A stretch of 64,000 nt of DNA from Cognatiyoonia koreensis (GCF_900109295.1 NZ_FOIZ01000001.1:372001-436000); one strand, 5' to 3'; shown: positions 1-8,693, numbered from the stretch's first letter. The notes: generated by a model from the sequence alone, not told the origin. Numbers and translations: made by a program.

Positions 1-501
1 GTCTGTCGGACGCCCCCACAGCTCTCCGTTGATGAAGTTGGCGCAGCGCACAAGCAGTATGGCCGGTGTCGCGGAAAGTGCGACGACATCCGAAAGAGAG
101 CCGAGCGCCACCTGTTGCCTGCGGCTGAACAGCGCAACAGCCAGAACGACACCGATGAACCCGCCGTGAAAAGACATGCCACCGGTCCAGATCGCCGGTA
201 TTTCGAGCGGATTCTGGAGGTAGTAGTCGGGCCGATAGAACAGCACGTAACCAAGCCGCCCGCCTGCAATAACGCCGACAACGATATAGGTCAGCAGATC
301 CTCGAGATGCTTCTTTTGCATCGGGGGGGTGTCGTGCGGCCAGATCGCAGGCCGGCGCAGTGCCATTGCCATGACCTGCCAGCCGATTGCGATGCCGACG
401 ATATAAGACAAGGCATACCAGCGCAGGGCCAGCGTGAAGCCACCCAACTCGATCGAAAAAATGACCGGGTCGATGTTCGGAAAGGGGATCGCGTTCAACA
501 T
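1..501 (-). CDS. lgt: Prolipoprotein diacylglyceryl transferase, C-terminus off the window
   Basis: Lgt moves diacylglycerol from phosphatidylglycerol to the lipobox cysteine of prolipoproteins in the inner membrane. The first 167 residues are visible, starting MLNAIPFPNIDP at 501, and the gene runs off the left edge. Hydrophobic segments lie near residues 20-45 and 70-90. The family motif SFHGGFIG has its His at residue 112, and the Lgt signature RCANFINGELWGR starts at Arg-152, the equivalent of the essential Arg of the E. coli enzyme. It diverges from ubiK across about 100 bp. Several lipoprotein substrates are encoded in this same window. The family assignment is secure; only completeness is unknown. 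Confidence 0.95.
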   Translation of the reverse strand, partial: MLNAIPFPNIDPVIFSIELGGFTLALRWYALSYIVGIAIGWQVMAMALRRPAIWPHDTPPMQKKHLEDLLTYIVVGVIAGGRLGYVLFYRPDYYLQNPLEIPAIWTGGMSFHGGFIGVVLAVALFSRRQQVALGSLSDVVALSATPAILLVRCANFINGELWGRPTD

Positions 502-603
502 GGCGACTTGTTCGACCGAGCCTGCGGTGAAGTCAACCACCCGCCTTGTGTCCGGCGGTGTCTCGCCCCATATGTGAGTCAGACCACAGGCTTGGAGGCC
601 GAC

Positions 604-849
604 ATGCAACCACCCAAGAACAAGATTTTCGACGATCTTTCACAGTTGATGACCAACGCGATGGGCGTCGCCCAAGGTGCCAAGGACGAGGCGAACACGG
701 CAGTGAAATCGCTGATGGACCGCTGGCTTGCGGATCGTGACTTTGTCACCCGTGAAGAATTCGACGCCGTGCGCGCAATGGCCCAGAAAGCCCGCGAAGA
801 AAACGCGGCCCTGATGGCGCGGATCGAGGCGCTTGAGGGCAAGAAGTAG
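604..849 (+). CDS. ubiK: UbiK/BMFP-domain ubiquinone biosynthesis accessory factor
   Basis: This 81-residue acidic helical protein begins MQPPKNKIFDDLSQLM. It matches the BMFP (YqiC/UbiK) family: an N-terminal amphipathic stretch with KIFDDLSQLM, a middle DRxFVTREEFD segment, and a C-terminal coiled coil from about residue 55 to the end (RAMAQKAREENAALMARIEALE). In enterobacteria UbiK assists the aerobic ubiquinone complex with UbiJ. That role is inferred from family membership. The start at 604 was chosen because the conserved domain begins there; the frame is open further upstream but overlaps the lgt promoter side without homology. A strong hairpin follows the stop. Confidence 0.85.
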   Translation: MQPPKNKIFDDLSQLMTNAMGVAQGAKDEANTAVKSLMDRWLADRDFVTREEFDAVRAMAQKAREENAALMARIEALEGKK

Positions 850-856
850 TCTGCCG

Positions 857-890
857 TGAAACAGGCGGGCCTGATGGCCCGCCTGTTTCA
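857..890. terminator. Perfect 14-bp hairpin between convergent genes
   Basis: The arms TGAAACAGGCGGGC (857-870) and GCCCGCCTGTTTCA (877-890) are exact complements around a 6-base loop. The hairpin sits between the stops of ubiK (+) and the flavin-type gene (-), with short A and T tracts in the stem, so it probably terminates transcription in both directions. Confidence 0.85.
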
Positions 891-894
891 ATCC

Positions 895-1374
895 CTAGAA
901 TGTTACAACGCCTTGATCGCCGGCATCAGGTTTTTCGTCCGTCAGGTTTGCTTTCGCAATTTCGTACAGGAATTTGACCCCCGACGTTGTGGTGACAGAG
1001 ATCTCTGCGACGTCTGGTTTGAATTGCATCAGGCAGACGTCAGGGTCGGTCTTGCCGCCCTCAAACCACGCCTCTGAGACGAAGCTCCACAATTCGTCCA
1101 GCGCTTCCGCATCCTTGGATTCGCTCAGCGTGCCATCTACATCGGCATAAAGCCCCGTCTTGGCATCGGCCACGACCAGTTGGGCCGCCTGCGGGCCAGT
1201 GGCCACACCTTTGGCAAGGTCGGTTCCCTTGGCTGTGATGAACCAGACAAACCCCGCCACATCATCATCCACCTGCGGAGACATGGCGACAAGCCGACCC
1301 TGGCCCTTGATGCCCAGCATCCCGGCCTGCACATCTTCCATTCGATTCCAGAATTCTTTCTTCAGGTCGGTCAT
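895..1374 (-). CDS. Pyridoxamine 5'-phosphate oxidase-like flavin-binding split-barrel protein
   Basis: This 159-residue protein resembles the general-stress-protein-26 branch of the PNPOx-like split barrels. It starts MTDLKKEFWNRMEDVQAGML, followed by strand-rich segments around GRLVAMSPQVDDDVAGFVWFITAKG and a WSFVSEAWFEGGKTDPDVCLMQFKP region typical of that group. These proteins bind FMN or related cofactors as dimers, and most have no assigned substrate. The start at 1374 follows AAAGGA at good spacing. An in-frame ATG 30 bp upstream has no Shine-Dalgarno sequence. It stands alone and converges on ubiK. Confidence 0.75.
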   Translation of the reverse strand: MTDLKKEFWNRMEDVQAGMLGIKGQGRLVAMSPQVDDDVAGFVWFITAKGTDLAKGVATGPQAAQLVVADAKTGLYADVDGTLSESKDAEALDELWSFVSEAWFEGGKTDPDVCLMQFKPDVAEISVTTTSGVKFLYEIAKANLTDEKPDAGDQGVVTF

Positions 1375-1446
1375 AGCAATTTGTCCTTTCGCGACGTTTG
1401 CCATGACAACCCGCGCGGAAGGAACTTTGTTCCGTCAGCGTGCGGC

Positions 1447-2484
1447 CTAGGCCTTGAACCCGCCCAGATAGGCCACCAGAATATCCTGCGCAGCTTTCAG
1501 ATCGCTTTTGGCGACCATTTCCGTCACCGTGTGAATGTAGCGTGTGCCGACGGTGATGCCGATGGCACGTGCCCCGGCTGCGGCTTGTTGCGCGGCGGCG
1601 CCATCCTGACCGCCAGCGGCCAGCATGGTGCGCTGGTAGGGGATTTTGTTCTTTTCCGCGACGGCCGCAAAGTCACGGACAAGATCGCGGTCGGCAATGA
1701 ATGAACTGTCGCGGATGTGCAGGCCGAACCCGTCCCCTTGGGTTGTCGTGACATCCTTGTCGGGGATGCCCGGTGTGTCGCAGGATAGCGTAACGTCGAT
1801 GCCGATGCCGATATCGGGTTTTACCTTGAATGCAGATGTCCGGGCACCGCGCAGGCCGACTTCTTCCTGCGTTGTGAACACAACGTGAATTTCTGCCCCA
1901 CGGCCCTTTTTCTTCAAGCCACGGATTGCTTCGATGCCAAGCCAGCAGGCGATGCGGTTATCAAGCGCCTTTGAGACGAATTTGTCCCCCATTTCGAGGA
2001 AGGGTTCATCCATCACCACGAAGTCGCCGATGCGCACGTGATCTTGCGCGGCTTTTCCCATGCCAAGATCAACGAAGAATTCGCCAACGTCGGGCACTTT
2101 CTTGCGGTCTTCGGGCTTGGAGATGTGAACCGGCTTGCCGCCGGGGTTCATGACACCTTTGAAATCGCCGTCATCCGTGCAGACCAGGACGCGGCGCGAA
2201 AACAGGTTGCGCGGATCAAAGCCGCCGACAGGCTGGACATAGATGAACCCCTTTTTGTCGATATGGCTGACAAGAAAGCCGATTTCGTCCATGTGGCACA
2301 GCAACATGACTTTCGGGGCACCGTCCTTGGACGCCTTGCGCACACCATGCAGTGACCCCATGGGATCGACCGACACCTCATCGAACAGCCCGTCGATTTC
2401 GGACATGATCAGGTCGCGCACCCGATGTTCATTACCCGGCACGCCGGGGGTTTCGCAAAGGCGTTTGAGCAGATCGGTATTCAT
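1447..2484 (-). CDS. M42-family glutamyl aminopeptidase-like metallopeptidase
   Basis: The 345-residue protein has the full M42 metal site: His in LLCHMDEIGF, Asp in SKALDNRIACW, the Glu pair in TTQEEVGLRGA, Asp in GIGIDVTLSCD and His in RYIHTVTEM. M42 enzymes are cytosolic cocatalytic zinc or cobalt aminopeptidases that form large tetrahedral particles and trim peptides. Some relatives are annotated as endoglucanases, probably wrongly. The start at 2484 (MNTDLLKRL) follows AAAGGGA; a longer reading frame upstream lacks homology. It has its own transcription unit, divergent from the lipoprotein gene at 2634. The substrate is unknown. Confidence 0.9.
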   Translation of the reverse strand: MNTDLLKRLCETPGVPGNEHRVRDLIMSEIDGLFDEVSVDPMGSLHGVRKASKDGAPKVMLLCHMDEIGFLVSHIDKKGFIYVQPVGGFDPRNLFSRRVLVCTDDGDFKGVMNPGGKPVHISKPEDRKKVPDVGEFFVDLGMGKAAQDHVRIGDFVVMDEPFLEMGDKFVSKALDNRIACWLGIEAIRGLKKKGRGAEIHVVFTTQEEVGLRGARTSAFKVKPDIGIGIDVTLSCDTPGIPDKDVTTTQGDGFGLHIRDSSFIADRDLVRDFAAVAEKNKIPYQRTMLAAGGQDGAAAQQAAAGARAIGITVGTRYIHTVTEMVAKSDLKAAQDILVAYLGGFKA

Positions 2485-2633
2485 TGGCGGTCCCTTTCGT
2501 GATTGTCGACATCCTGAAAGGCTGGTGCCGGGTTTGCAATGGTCAAACACGCGGCACGAAGACGGCGCGAATTTGCCCTAAAAGCAACGTAAATTTCTGG
2601 TTTTTCGGCGCAAACAGACAAAGGAATCTCGCA

Positions 2634-3215
2634 ATGTCACTCAAGTGCGCCCTGCCGTTCGCAGCTGCCGTTATGCTAACAGCCTGCGGTGGCCAATCCA
2701 TCGAAGAGAATATCGACCTCACACCGCCCGCGACACGGGCGTTTCTGGATCACAGCGACGACCTTGATCGCGTCAACGCAATTCCCAATAGCGCTTTTTC
2801 GGCCGTCGCCATGGGCACTGCAACGTTTGAAGGCACGACTGCGATGGTTTTTGTTACCGGTGCCGGAACACGGACCCTTGTCGGGGACGCCGACATTTCA
2901 GCCGACTTTGATCGCCAGATTGTCAGTGGTCGACTGCACAGCTTTGCCGGCCTCGAAAGCGGTGTTGACTACAACGGGAGCTTTTCACTGAGTAATGGTG
3001 AAATCGGGGGAACCCGTCCCAATACGTTCTCAGCTGATTTCGGTGGCTCGCTGACTGGCGGCGGTGTCAATCAAATCGTCGCCAACGGGTCGATTGACGG
3101 GGTGTTCAAGGGAACACCAGTGCGCGGATTGACAGCGACCGGTCAAACAGATTTCGTGAACTTCAACGGTTCTGGCGTCGTCGGTGCAACTGCGGTGTCC
3201 ATCGTCGCAGAGTAG
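2634..3215 (+). CDS. Transferrin-binding-protein-like (TbpB beta-barrel) lipoprotein
   Basis: The 193-residue protein has a type II signal peptide with lipobox LTAC, acylated at Cys-18. The mature part is Gly/Asn/Thr-rich beta repeats: GTATFEGTTAMVFVTG, GDADISADFDRQIVSGRL and a final SADFGGSLTGGG segment. This alternation resembles the C-terminal eight-stranded barrel of TbpB-like surface or periplasmic lipoproteins. AAAGGAA precedes the ATG at 2634. The gene stands alone. A second protein of the same style lies at 36727-37335. Ligand and surface exposure are unknown, and the fold assignment is by pattern only. Confidence 0.6.
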   Translation: MSLKCALPFAAAVMLTACGGQSIEENIDLTPPATRAFLDHSDDLDRVNAIPNSAFSAVAMGTATFEGTTAMVFVTGAGTRTLVGDADISADFDRQIVSGRLHSFAGLESGVDYNGSFSLSNGEIGGTRPNTFSADFGGSLTGGGVNQIVANGSIDGVFKGTPVRGLTATGQTDFVNFNGSGVVGATAVSIVAE

Positions 3216-3282
3216 CATCCGGGGTATTATCGCTTGCCAGCGCCGCCCCTCTCCGCTTCTCTGAAAGGGGGAGGGCGCAGTC

Positions 3283-4443
3283 ATGTCGGTACATATCGGG
3301 CGGGTTCAGTCGCCACGGATCATTCGTATCGGTGGCGGTGTCGCACTGGAAATTGCGGATGTGCTGACGCAGCTTGGCCTGTCGCATCCGATGATCGTGA
3401 CCGATCGCAACCTTGTCGCAATGGGTCATGTCGCGACGGTCACTGATGTTCTGGACACGTCTGGCGTGCCTTGGGGCATCTTCGACGGCGTTATCGAAGA
3501 CCCCACGGATGCCTGTGTTGCCGAAGGGCTGACCGCCCTCGCCAAAGCGCGCTACGATTGCATCATCGGGTTCGGTGGCGGCAGTCCGATGGATACCGCC
3601 AAGGCGTTGTCGTTCATGGCCGTCAATCCCGGCCACGTGCGCGACTACAAGGCCCCCGCGCAGATCGACCGCTGCGGCGTGCCGGTCATCCTGATCCCGA
3701 CCACGGGCGGCACCGGGTCAGAGCTGACACGCTGGTGCGTGATCACCGATACGACCAACCCTGAAAAATACAATCTGTCCGGTCTGGCCTGCGTTGCAAC
3801 TGCAGCCTTGATCGATTGGACATTCACCACAACGAAACCCGCGCGGATCACCGCGGATACGGCTGTCGACAGCCTGACCCACGCGATCGAGGCCTATGTC
3901 AGCCGCAAAGCCTTTGCCTATACGGATGCTTTCGCGCTTGCCGCGATGCCCATGATCGCGGCCAACGTGCGCAAGGCCTGCGCGGACCCCGAAGACGGCC
4001 CCGCGCGAGAGGCGCTGATGCTGGCCGCCGCACAAGCGGGCATGGCGTTTTCGAACGCGTCCGTTGCGCTTGTCCACGGGATGAGCCGCCCCATCGGTGC
4101 GCATTTCCACGTGGCGCACGGGCTGTCCAACGCGATGCTCTTGCCCGAAATCACCGCCTTTTCCATCGATGCCGCACCGGAACGATACGCCACGTGTGCG
4201 CGGGTCATGCGTATGGCCGATGATATGGACAGCCATTCCGTTGCCTGCCGTAAACTGGTCGATGGGCTGCGGCGCTTGAACGATGACCTTGACGTGCCGC
4301 GCCCGCAGGATCTGGGCCTTGCTGTTGATGATGCAATACTGGACCTGATGGCTGATCAGGCGCTGGCCTCGGGCTCGCCACAGAATAATCCGCGCGTGCC
4401 CACGAAGGACGAGATCATCCAGCTTTACCGCGCGGTCTGGTAG
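3283..4443 (+). CDS. Iron-containing (group III) alcohol dehydrogenase
   Basis: The 386-residue length is typical of the Fe-ADH family. The N-terminal Rossmann-like domain carries GFGGGSPMDTAKA and PTTGGTGSELT for NAD(P) binding. The C-terminal helical domain supplies metal ligands: Asp and His in DSLTHAIEAYVS, His in VHGMSRPIG and His in HVAHGLSNAMLLP. These enzymes oxidise or reduce primary alcohols, lactaldehyde or hydroxyacids with Fe2+; the substrate here cannot be read from sequence. GAAAGGGGGAG precedes the start at 3283. It appears monocistronic. Confidence 0.9.
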   Translation: MSVHIGRVQSPRIIRIGGGVALEIADVLTQLGLSHPMIVTDRNLVAMGHVATVTDVLDTSGVPWGIFDGVIEDPTDACVAEGLTALAKARYDCIIGFGGGSPMDTAKALSFMAVNPGHVRDYKAPAQIDRCGVPVILIPTTGGTGSELTRWCVITDTTNPEKYNLSGLACVATAALIDWTFTTTKPARITADTAVDSLTHAIEAYVSRKAFAYTDAFALAAMPMIAANVRKACADPEDGPAREALMLAAAQAGMAFSNASVALVHGMSRPIGAHFHVAHGLSNAMLLPEITAFSIDAAPERYATCARVMRMADDMDSHSVACRKLVDGLRRLNDDLDVPRPQDLGLAVDDAILDLMADQALASGSPQNNPRVPTKDEIIQLYRAVW

Positions 4444-4670
4444 GCGCACACACAGGCACAAGAACGGCCAAGCGGGCACCTTACCTGAGGTTTTCGTAAG
4501 GTTTGTTCAGGTTTTCAGACTTATCCCCAAGAAATTGCTTTACAGGTCGCCCCTTGTCGGCCCACCATATGTAGTGAGGGTCGAAAACAAAAACCACTGA
4601 CTCTTGAGCGGGCACATAGATGGGGCGCTGCCAATGACCCCATCGACAAAAAAACAGCGAGGCCGAGCAG

Positions 4671-5174
4671 ATGGCACTTTCCGAGCAGTATCTAGACGCA
4701 GATGACGTGCATCCGATTGATCTGGTAGAACACGTCGCAGAACATCACGCGTGGGAATTCGACCGCATTCATGACGATCAGATTGCAATGGCGGTCGTTG
4801 GACAATGGCGGACCTATTCCATCACGCTCGCGTGGTCGGGCTATGACGAAACGCTGCGCCTGATCTGCACCTTCGAAATGGAACCACCCGCGCACAGGAT
4901 GCCGGAACTTTACGAGGCGCTGAACACAATCAACGATCAGTGCTGGGCGGGGTGTTTTACTTGGTGGGCCGAGCAGAACATGATGGTCTACCGCTATGGA
5001 TTGGTCCTTGCAGGGGATCAGGCTGCCGGGCCGGAACAGATCGACACAATGATCAATGCCGCCGTCACAAGCTGCGAGCGCTATTACCCTGCGATCCAAC
5101 TGGTGACCTGGGCAGAGCGGACCCCACAGGATGCCGTGCAGGTCGCCATCGCCGAGGCCTACGGCACGGCCTGA
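4671..5174 (+). CDS. YbjN domain-containing protein
   Basis: The 167-residue protein has no signal peptide and fits the YbjN family: an N-terminal region ending WEFDRIHDDQIAMAVVGQWRTYSI, a central FEMEPPAHRMPELYEALNTINDQCW segment, and a C-terminal MINAAVTSCERYYPAIQLVTW helix. The fold resembles type III secretion chaperones, and the family has been linked to stress and motility regulation in enterobacteria. The role here is unknown. The start follows a purine-rich stretch. A hairpin lies 35 bp after the stop, before proC. Confidence 0.75.
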   Translation: MALSEQYLDADDVHPIDLVEHVAEHHAWEFDRIHDDQIAMAVVGQWRTYSITLAWSGYDETLRLICTFEMEPPAHRMPELYEALNTINDQCWAGCFTWWAEQNMMVYRYGLVLAGDQAAGPEQIDTMINAAVTSCERYYPAIQLVTWAERTPQDAVQVAIAEAYGTA

Positions 5175-5208
5175 TCCTGTCACCGGTCACTTTGGGAAAA
5201 ACGGATGC

Positions 5209-5232
5209 AAGAGCGGGGCAAGCCCCGCTCTT
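5209..5232 (+). terminator. GC-rich hairpin after the YbjN gene
   Basis: AAGAGCGGGGC (5209-5219) pairs exactly with GCCCCGCTCTT (5222-5232), followed by a short T stretch. It separates the ybjN-like gene from proC, which then needs a promoter between 5233 and 5306. Confidence 0.7.
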
Positions 5233-5306
5233 TGTGGTTTGGCGGCCTGTGGTTGCACCTTTCAGTACCTTTGCCTAACACTTGGCCAAACTGCGAGGGG
5301 CGACAC

Positions 5307-6116
5307 ATGGAAGACGTGATCGAACGGGGACTTGTCCTGCTAGGCTGCGGCAAGATGGGTTCGGCGATGCTGGCGGGCTGGCTGGACGAAGGTCTGCCAC
5401 CCGACTCGGTCTATGTGATGGACCCGAACCCGACGCCGTGGGTTGAAGGGACGGGCGTTCATATCAATGCCGCAACCCCTGATAGGCCCGCAATCGTCAT
5501 CGTCGCCGTGAAACCGCAGATGATGGGTGACGCCTTGCCGGGGCTGAGGGCGCTGGGCGGTGGCGAGACGCTGTTCGTCTCTGTCGCGGCCGGAACGCCG
5601 ATTGCGACCTTTGAAAAGATGCTTGGGTCCGCCACACCGATCATTCGCGCAATGCCGAACACGCCTGCTGCGATCGGCAAGGGGATCACGGCGCTGATTG
5701 GCAACGAAACAGCCACGGATACGCATCTTCAGCTTGCCGATACCCTGCTCAAGGCGGTGGGGCAGACCATCCGTCTGGACGATGAATCGCAGATGGACGC
5801 AGTTACCGCCGTTTCGGGGTCGGGGCCGGCGTATGTTTTTCATCTGATCGAAACGCTTGCGGCGGCCGGCGTTGCCGAAGGGTTGCCCGAAGATATGGCG
5901 ATGCGGCTTGCCAAGGCGACAGTGGGCGGTGCCGGTATTCTGGCCGAAACGGCAGAGGAAGACCCGGCGCAGCTGCGGGTCAATGTGACCTCGCCCAACG
6001 GAACGACACAGGCCGCGCTCGAAGTTCTGATGAATGAAACGGACGGGTTTCCGGCGCTGCTGCGGCGCGCAGTCAAGGCTGCAGCCGATCGTTCGCGAGA
6101 GCTTGCCAATGGCTGA
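5307..6116 (+). CDS. proC: Pyrroline-5-carboxylate reductase
   Basis: ProC reduces pyrroline-5-carboxylate to proline with NADPH, the last step of proline synthesis. The 269-residue protein opens with a Rossmann fold, LVLLGCGKMGSAMLAGWL, and has the family motifs VAVKPQ, RAMPNTPAAIGKGI and the C-terminal dimer-domain signature TAVSGSGPAYVF through TVTSPNGTTQAALEVL. The start at 5307 follows GAGGGGCG. The 3' end overlaps the next gene by 8 bp, so it probably forms an operon with the tRNA-binding-domain protein and hydroxyacid dehydrogenase downstream. Confidence 0.95.
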   Translation: MEDVIERGLVLLGCGKMGSAMLAGWLDEGLPPDSVYVMDPNPTPWVEGTGVHINAATPDRPAIVIVAVKPQMMGDALPGLRALGGGETLFVSVAAGTPIATFEKMLGSATPIIRAMPNTPAAIGKGITALIGNETATDTHLQLADTLLKAVGQTIRLDDESQMDAVTAVSGSGPAYVFHLIETLAAAGVAEGLPEDMAMRLAKATVGGAGILAETAEEDPAQLRVNVTSPNGTTQAALEVLMNETDGFPALLRRAVKAAADRSRELANG

Positions 6117-6447
6117 GATCACGTTCGACGATTTCATGAAGGTCGATATCCGGGTAGGGCGGATCACCCGCGCGGAACCTTTCCCCGAAGCCCGCAAGCC
6201 CGCGATCAAGATGTGGATCGATTTCGGTGACGATATCGGTGAACGCAAGACCTCTGCCCAGATCACGAAACACTATGCCCCCGAAACCCTGATCGGGCGG
6301 CAGGTGATGGCGGTGGTGAATTTCCCGCCCCGCCAGATCGGCAAGTTCATGTCAGAGGTTCTGGTGCTAGGCATGCCCGACGCTGACGGAGAGGTCGTTC
6401 TTGTGAAACCCGATCAGGATGTGCCTTTAGGAGGGCGATTGCATTGA
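6109..6447 (+). CDS. CsaA-like tRNA-binding domain protein
   Basis: The 112-residue protein is one EMAP II/Trbp111-type OB-fold. It has FDDFMKVDIRVGRITRAEPFPEARKPAIKMWIDFG near the start, KTSAQITKHY in the middle, and VVNFPPRQIGKFMSEVLVLG near the end, which are the recognition features of CsaA and Trbp111. CsaA is described as a dimeric chaperone or tRNA-binding protein. It overlaps proC by 8 bp and shares TTGA with the next gene, so translational coupling on both sides is likely. Confidence 0.9.
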   Translation: MAEITFDDFMKVDIRVGRITRAEPFPEARKPAIKMWIDFGDDIGERKTSAQITKHYAPETLIGRQVMAVVNFPPRQIGKFMSEVLVLGMPDADGEVVLVKPDQDVPLGGRLH

Positions 6448-7391
6448 AGAAATTGCTACTGACCCGCGCCTTTCCAGAGGCAAACATCAACGCCGCCAAG
6501 GCCCGCTTTGACGTCACCGTCCGCGAGGACACGAAAGGGATGCCGGTCGCAGAAGCGGCGGCGGCCTTGCGTGACTACGACGCGATCCTGACCACCCTTG
6601 GCGATCAGTTCGTTGCCGATGCTTTCAAGGGCACGATCCGCTGCGGCGTGCTTGCGAATTTTGGGGTCGGCTATAACCATATCGATGTTAATGCCGCCAA
6701 GGCCGCGGGCGTTCAGGTGTCCAACACCCCGGACGTCGTGACGGACGCCACGGCTGATATCGCCATGACCTTGATCCTGTCCGCCTGTCGTCGCGCGGGC
6801 GAGGGCGAGCGGCTGGTGCGGGCCGGACAATGGGATGGCTGGCACCCGACGCAGATGCTTGGCACCCATGTGACGGGCAAACGTCTTGGGATTGTCGGTA
6901 TGGGGCGGATCGGGCAGGCCGTCGCGAAACGCGCCCATTTCGGCTTTGACATGCCGGTGATCTATTTCAACCGTTCCCAGAAAGAGGTCGATGTCCCGTC
7001 GCGCCAGGTCGACACGCTGGATGCGTTGATGAGCCAGTCTGACATCGTGGTGGTCACGGTGCCCGGCGGTGGGGCGAACACCCAACTGATCGACGCCGAG
7101 GCGCTTGGCCAGATGCAGCCGACAGGCGTATTTGTGAACGTCGCGCGCGGAGACGTCGTTGACGAAGACGCGCTGATCGCTGCGCTACGCGATGGAAAAA
7201 TTGCGGCTGCGGGACTGGATGTTTATGCGAAAGAACCCGTGGTGCCGGCGGCGCTGATGGCGCTCGAAAATGCGGTGCTGTTGCCGCACCTTGGCACTGC
7301 CGCGCTGGAAGTGCGCGAAGAGATGGGTCAGATGGCGCTGAATAACATCATTGCATGGGACGACGGGGAAGACCTGCCGCAAGCGGTCTAG
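6444..7391 (+). CDS. D-isomer-specific 2-hydroxyacid dehydrogenase (glycerate/glyoxylate reductase type)
   Basis: The 315-residue NAD(P)-dependent enzyme has a nucleotide-binding motif LGIVGMGRIGQAVA and the catalytic set of the family: Arg in NVARGDVVDE, Glu in DVYAKEP and His in LLPHLGTA. The LANFGVGYNHID motif also favours glyoxylate or hydroxypyruvate reductase activity, but the substrate is not proven. Translation most likely starts at a TTG at 6444, because AGGAGG lies about 9 bp upstream and the N-terminus (MKKLLLTRAFP) matches the family. The TTGA overlaps the stop of the preceding gene. It ends convergently against a membrane protein gene. Confidence 0.9.
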   Translation: MKKLLLTRAFPEANINAAKARFDVTVREDTKGMPVAEAAAALRDYDAILTTLGDQFVADAFKGTIRCGVLANFGVGYNHIDVNAAKAAGVQVSNTPDVVTDATADIAMTLILSACRRAGEGERLVRAGQWDGWHPTQMLGTHVTGKRLGIVGMGRIGQAVAKRAHFGFDMPVIYFNRSQKEVDVPSRQVDTLDALMSQSDIVVVTVPGGGANTQLIDAEALGQMQPTGVFVNVARGDVVDEDALIAALRDGKIAAAGLDVYAKEPVVPAALMALENAVLLPHLGTAALEVREEMGQMALNNIIAWDDGEDLPQAV

Positions 7392-7774
7392 TTGCAGGTA
7401 CTGTAGGACCAGTCGACGCTACAGCCATTCGCATCAAAGCCGAAATAGCGGCGGTTTTCGTCCTCGGTGGACATCATGAACGCGGGTTCGATGGTGACAG
7501 ACATCCAGTCCTGCAATCCGCTTTCGGAAATACACCAATCAAAGGTCTGATGTTCTTGCACCAACCAGTCGCGTTGGGCGGCTGCAGAACGGATATCGGC
7601 CGCAGTTAGGCATGAGTGGGCCGAAAGCTCTTCGTAAAAGGCGCTTTCTGCTGCGATCCTTTCACTGTCGTCGAACTGCCATGTTCCAAGCGGGACGAGG
7701 GTGACAAAGAGGAAAAACAGCGCAAACAGACCGCAGCAAACCAGCAGGATGCCGATCAGGACTTTTCTAAGCAC
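7388..7774 (-). CDS. Small single-pass membrane protein of unknown function
   Basis: I do not recognise this 128-residue protein. A hydrophobic segment at about residues 5-30 (VLIGILLVCCGLFALFFLFVTLV) is followed by a soluble domain with four cysteines, including SAHSCLTAAD, DWCISESG and a terminal DWSYSTCN, which could form periplasmic disulfides. The likely start is a GTG at 7774 inside the last codons of tdk (8 bp overlap), so it is translationally coupled to tdk. Its 3' end overlaps the hydroxyacid dehydrogenase gene by 4 bp on the opposite strand. Confidence 0.6.
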   Translation of the reverse strand: MLRKVLIGILLVCCGLFALFFLFVTLVPLGTWQFDDSERIAAESAFYEELSAHSCLTAADIRSAAAQRDWLVQEHQTFDWCISESGLQDWMSVTIEPAFMMSTEDENRRYFGFDANGCSVDWSYSTCN

Positions 7775-8351
7775 GATCGCCCACCGCTTCGCGCCAGTGG
7801 CGACGACACAGCGAAACATAGCGTTCGTTTCCGCCCACTTGCACCTGATCCCCGTCTTTCAGAACGGTGCCATCCGCATCCTTGCGCACAACCATCGTCG
7901 CCTTCTTTCCGCAATGACAGATCGTGCGTACCTCGCGCATTTCATCGGCAAGGGCGAGCAGGGCGGCAGACCCCGGAAACAGATTGCCCTGAAAATCAAC
8001 GCGCAGCCCAAAGCACATGATCGGCACACCCAGATCATCGACGGCGCGGGCCAATTGCCAGACCTGATCGGCTTGCAGGAACTGAGCCTCGTCTACGAAA
8101 ATGCACGAACAGGGGCCGTCGTTCAGACGCGCCATTATCTTGGCGAACAGATCTTCGCCTTTCCTGAAAGTGTCGGCCTCTGCACCGATTCCGATGCGGC
8201 TCGCGATCCGCGCCTTGCCTGCGCGGTCATCCAGATCGGCGGTCATCAGATAGGTCTGCATTCCGCGTTCGACATAGTTGTGCGATGCCTGCAGCAACAC
8301 TGTCGATTTGCCGGCGTTCATTGTCGAGTAATTGAAATACAGTTTTGCCAT
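7767..8351 (-). CDS. tdk: Thymidine kinase
   Basis: Type II thymidine kinase phosphorylates thymidine to dTMP for pyrimidine salvage. The 194-residue protein starts MAKLYFNYSTMNAGKST, where the Walker A loop is YSTMNAGKST. It has the VDEAQFL Walker B-like motif, the lasso region CFGLRVDFQGNLFPGS, and zinc ligands in ICHCGKK and SLCRRHW. The family identification is firm. It heads a two-gene unit with the membrane protein at 7388-7774 and diverges from a DNA-binding-type protein across 342 bp. Confidence 0.95.
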   Translation of the reverse strand: MAKLYFNYSTMNAGKSTVLLQASHNYVERGMQTYLMTADLDDRAGKARIASRIGIGAEADTFRKGEDLFAKIMARLNDGPCSCIFVDEAQFLQADQVWQLARAVDDLGVPIMCFGLRVDFQGNLFPGSAALLALADEMREVRTICHCGKKATMVVRKDADGTVLKDGDQVQVGGNERYVSLCRRHWREAVGDRA

Positions 8352-8693
8352 GTCGCGGAGTGATAATCGGCCTGATTGCGGATTTCAAACGGGGGATGTG
8401 AAAAACTGGACGTGGGTCCGGCGCGCGCGTGGCGCTGCACCGGACCGACGGAAACGCGCGCGTGAGTGGTGTTGCCTGAGCGCGTTTCTGCTGTTCTTAA
8501 ACCCTGAACGACCGGTTTTAAGCTAAAACGTGTGCGGTGAGTGACACTTTGCACTGTCCTCGTTAACGGGGAATGAATTCCGCATGACAAATTCCGTTGG
8601 GGAAACTAATGGGAATGACCGCTCCGTTTTCCCCCCACGCTTATAGCTGCCGATGGGGTAAAGACGGCGCAGGACAGACGGGGGTTTGAAAAC
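8352..8693. other. 342-bp divergent intergenic region
   Basis: The region lies between the starts of tdk (-) and the HTH-type gene (+) and should hold both promoters. It contains a near-palindrome GTTTTAAGCTAAAAC around 8514-8528, a GGTCCGG/CCGGACC inverted repeat within 8410-8450, and a GTTAAC in CTCGTTAACGGGG near 8560. I see no convincing open frame, tRNA or terminator. The length and symmetric elements suggest regulation, perhaps by the adjacent DNA-binding protein. Confidence 0.4.

Noticed and set aside
115..603. Long open frame continuing upstream of ubiK
   Set aside because: It is antisense to lgt, its product has no family signal, and the ubiK domain starts cleanly at 604.
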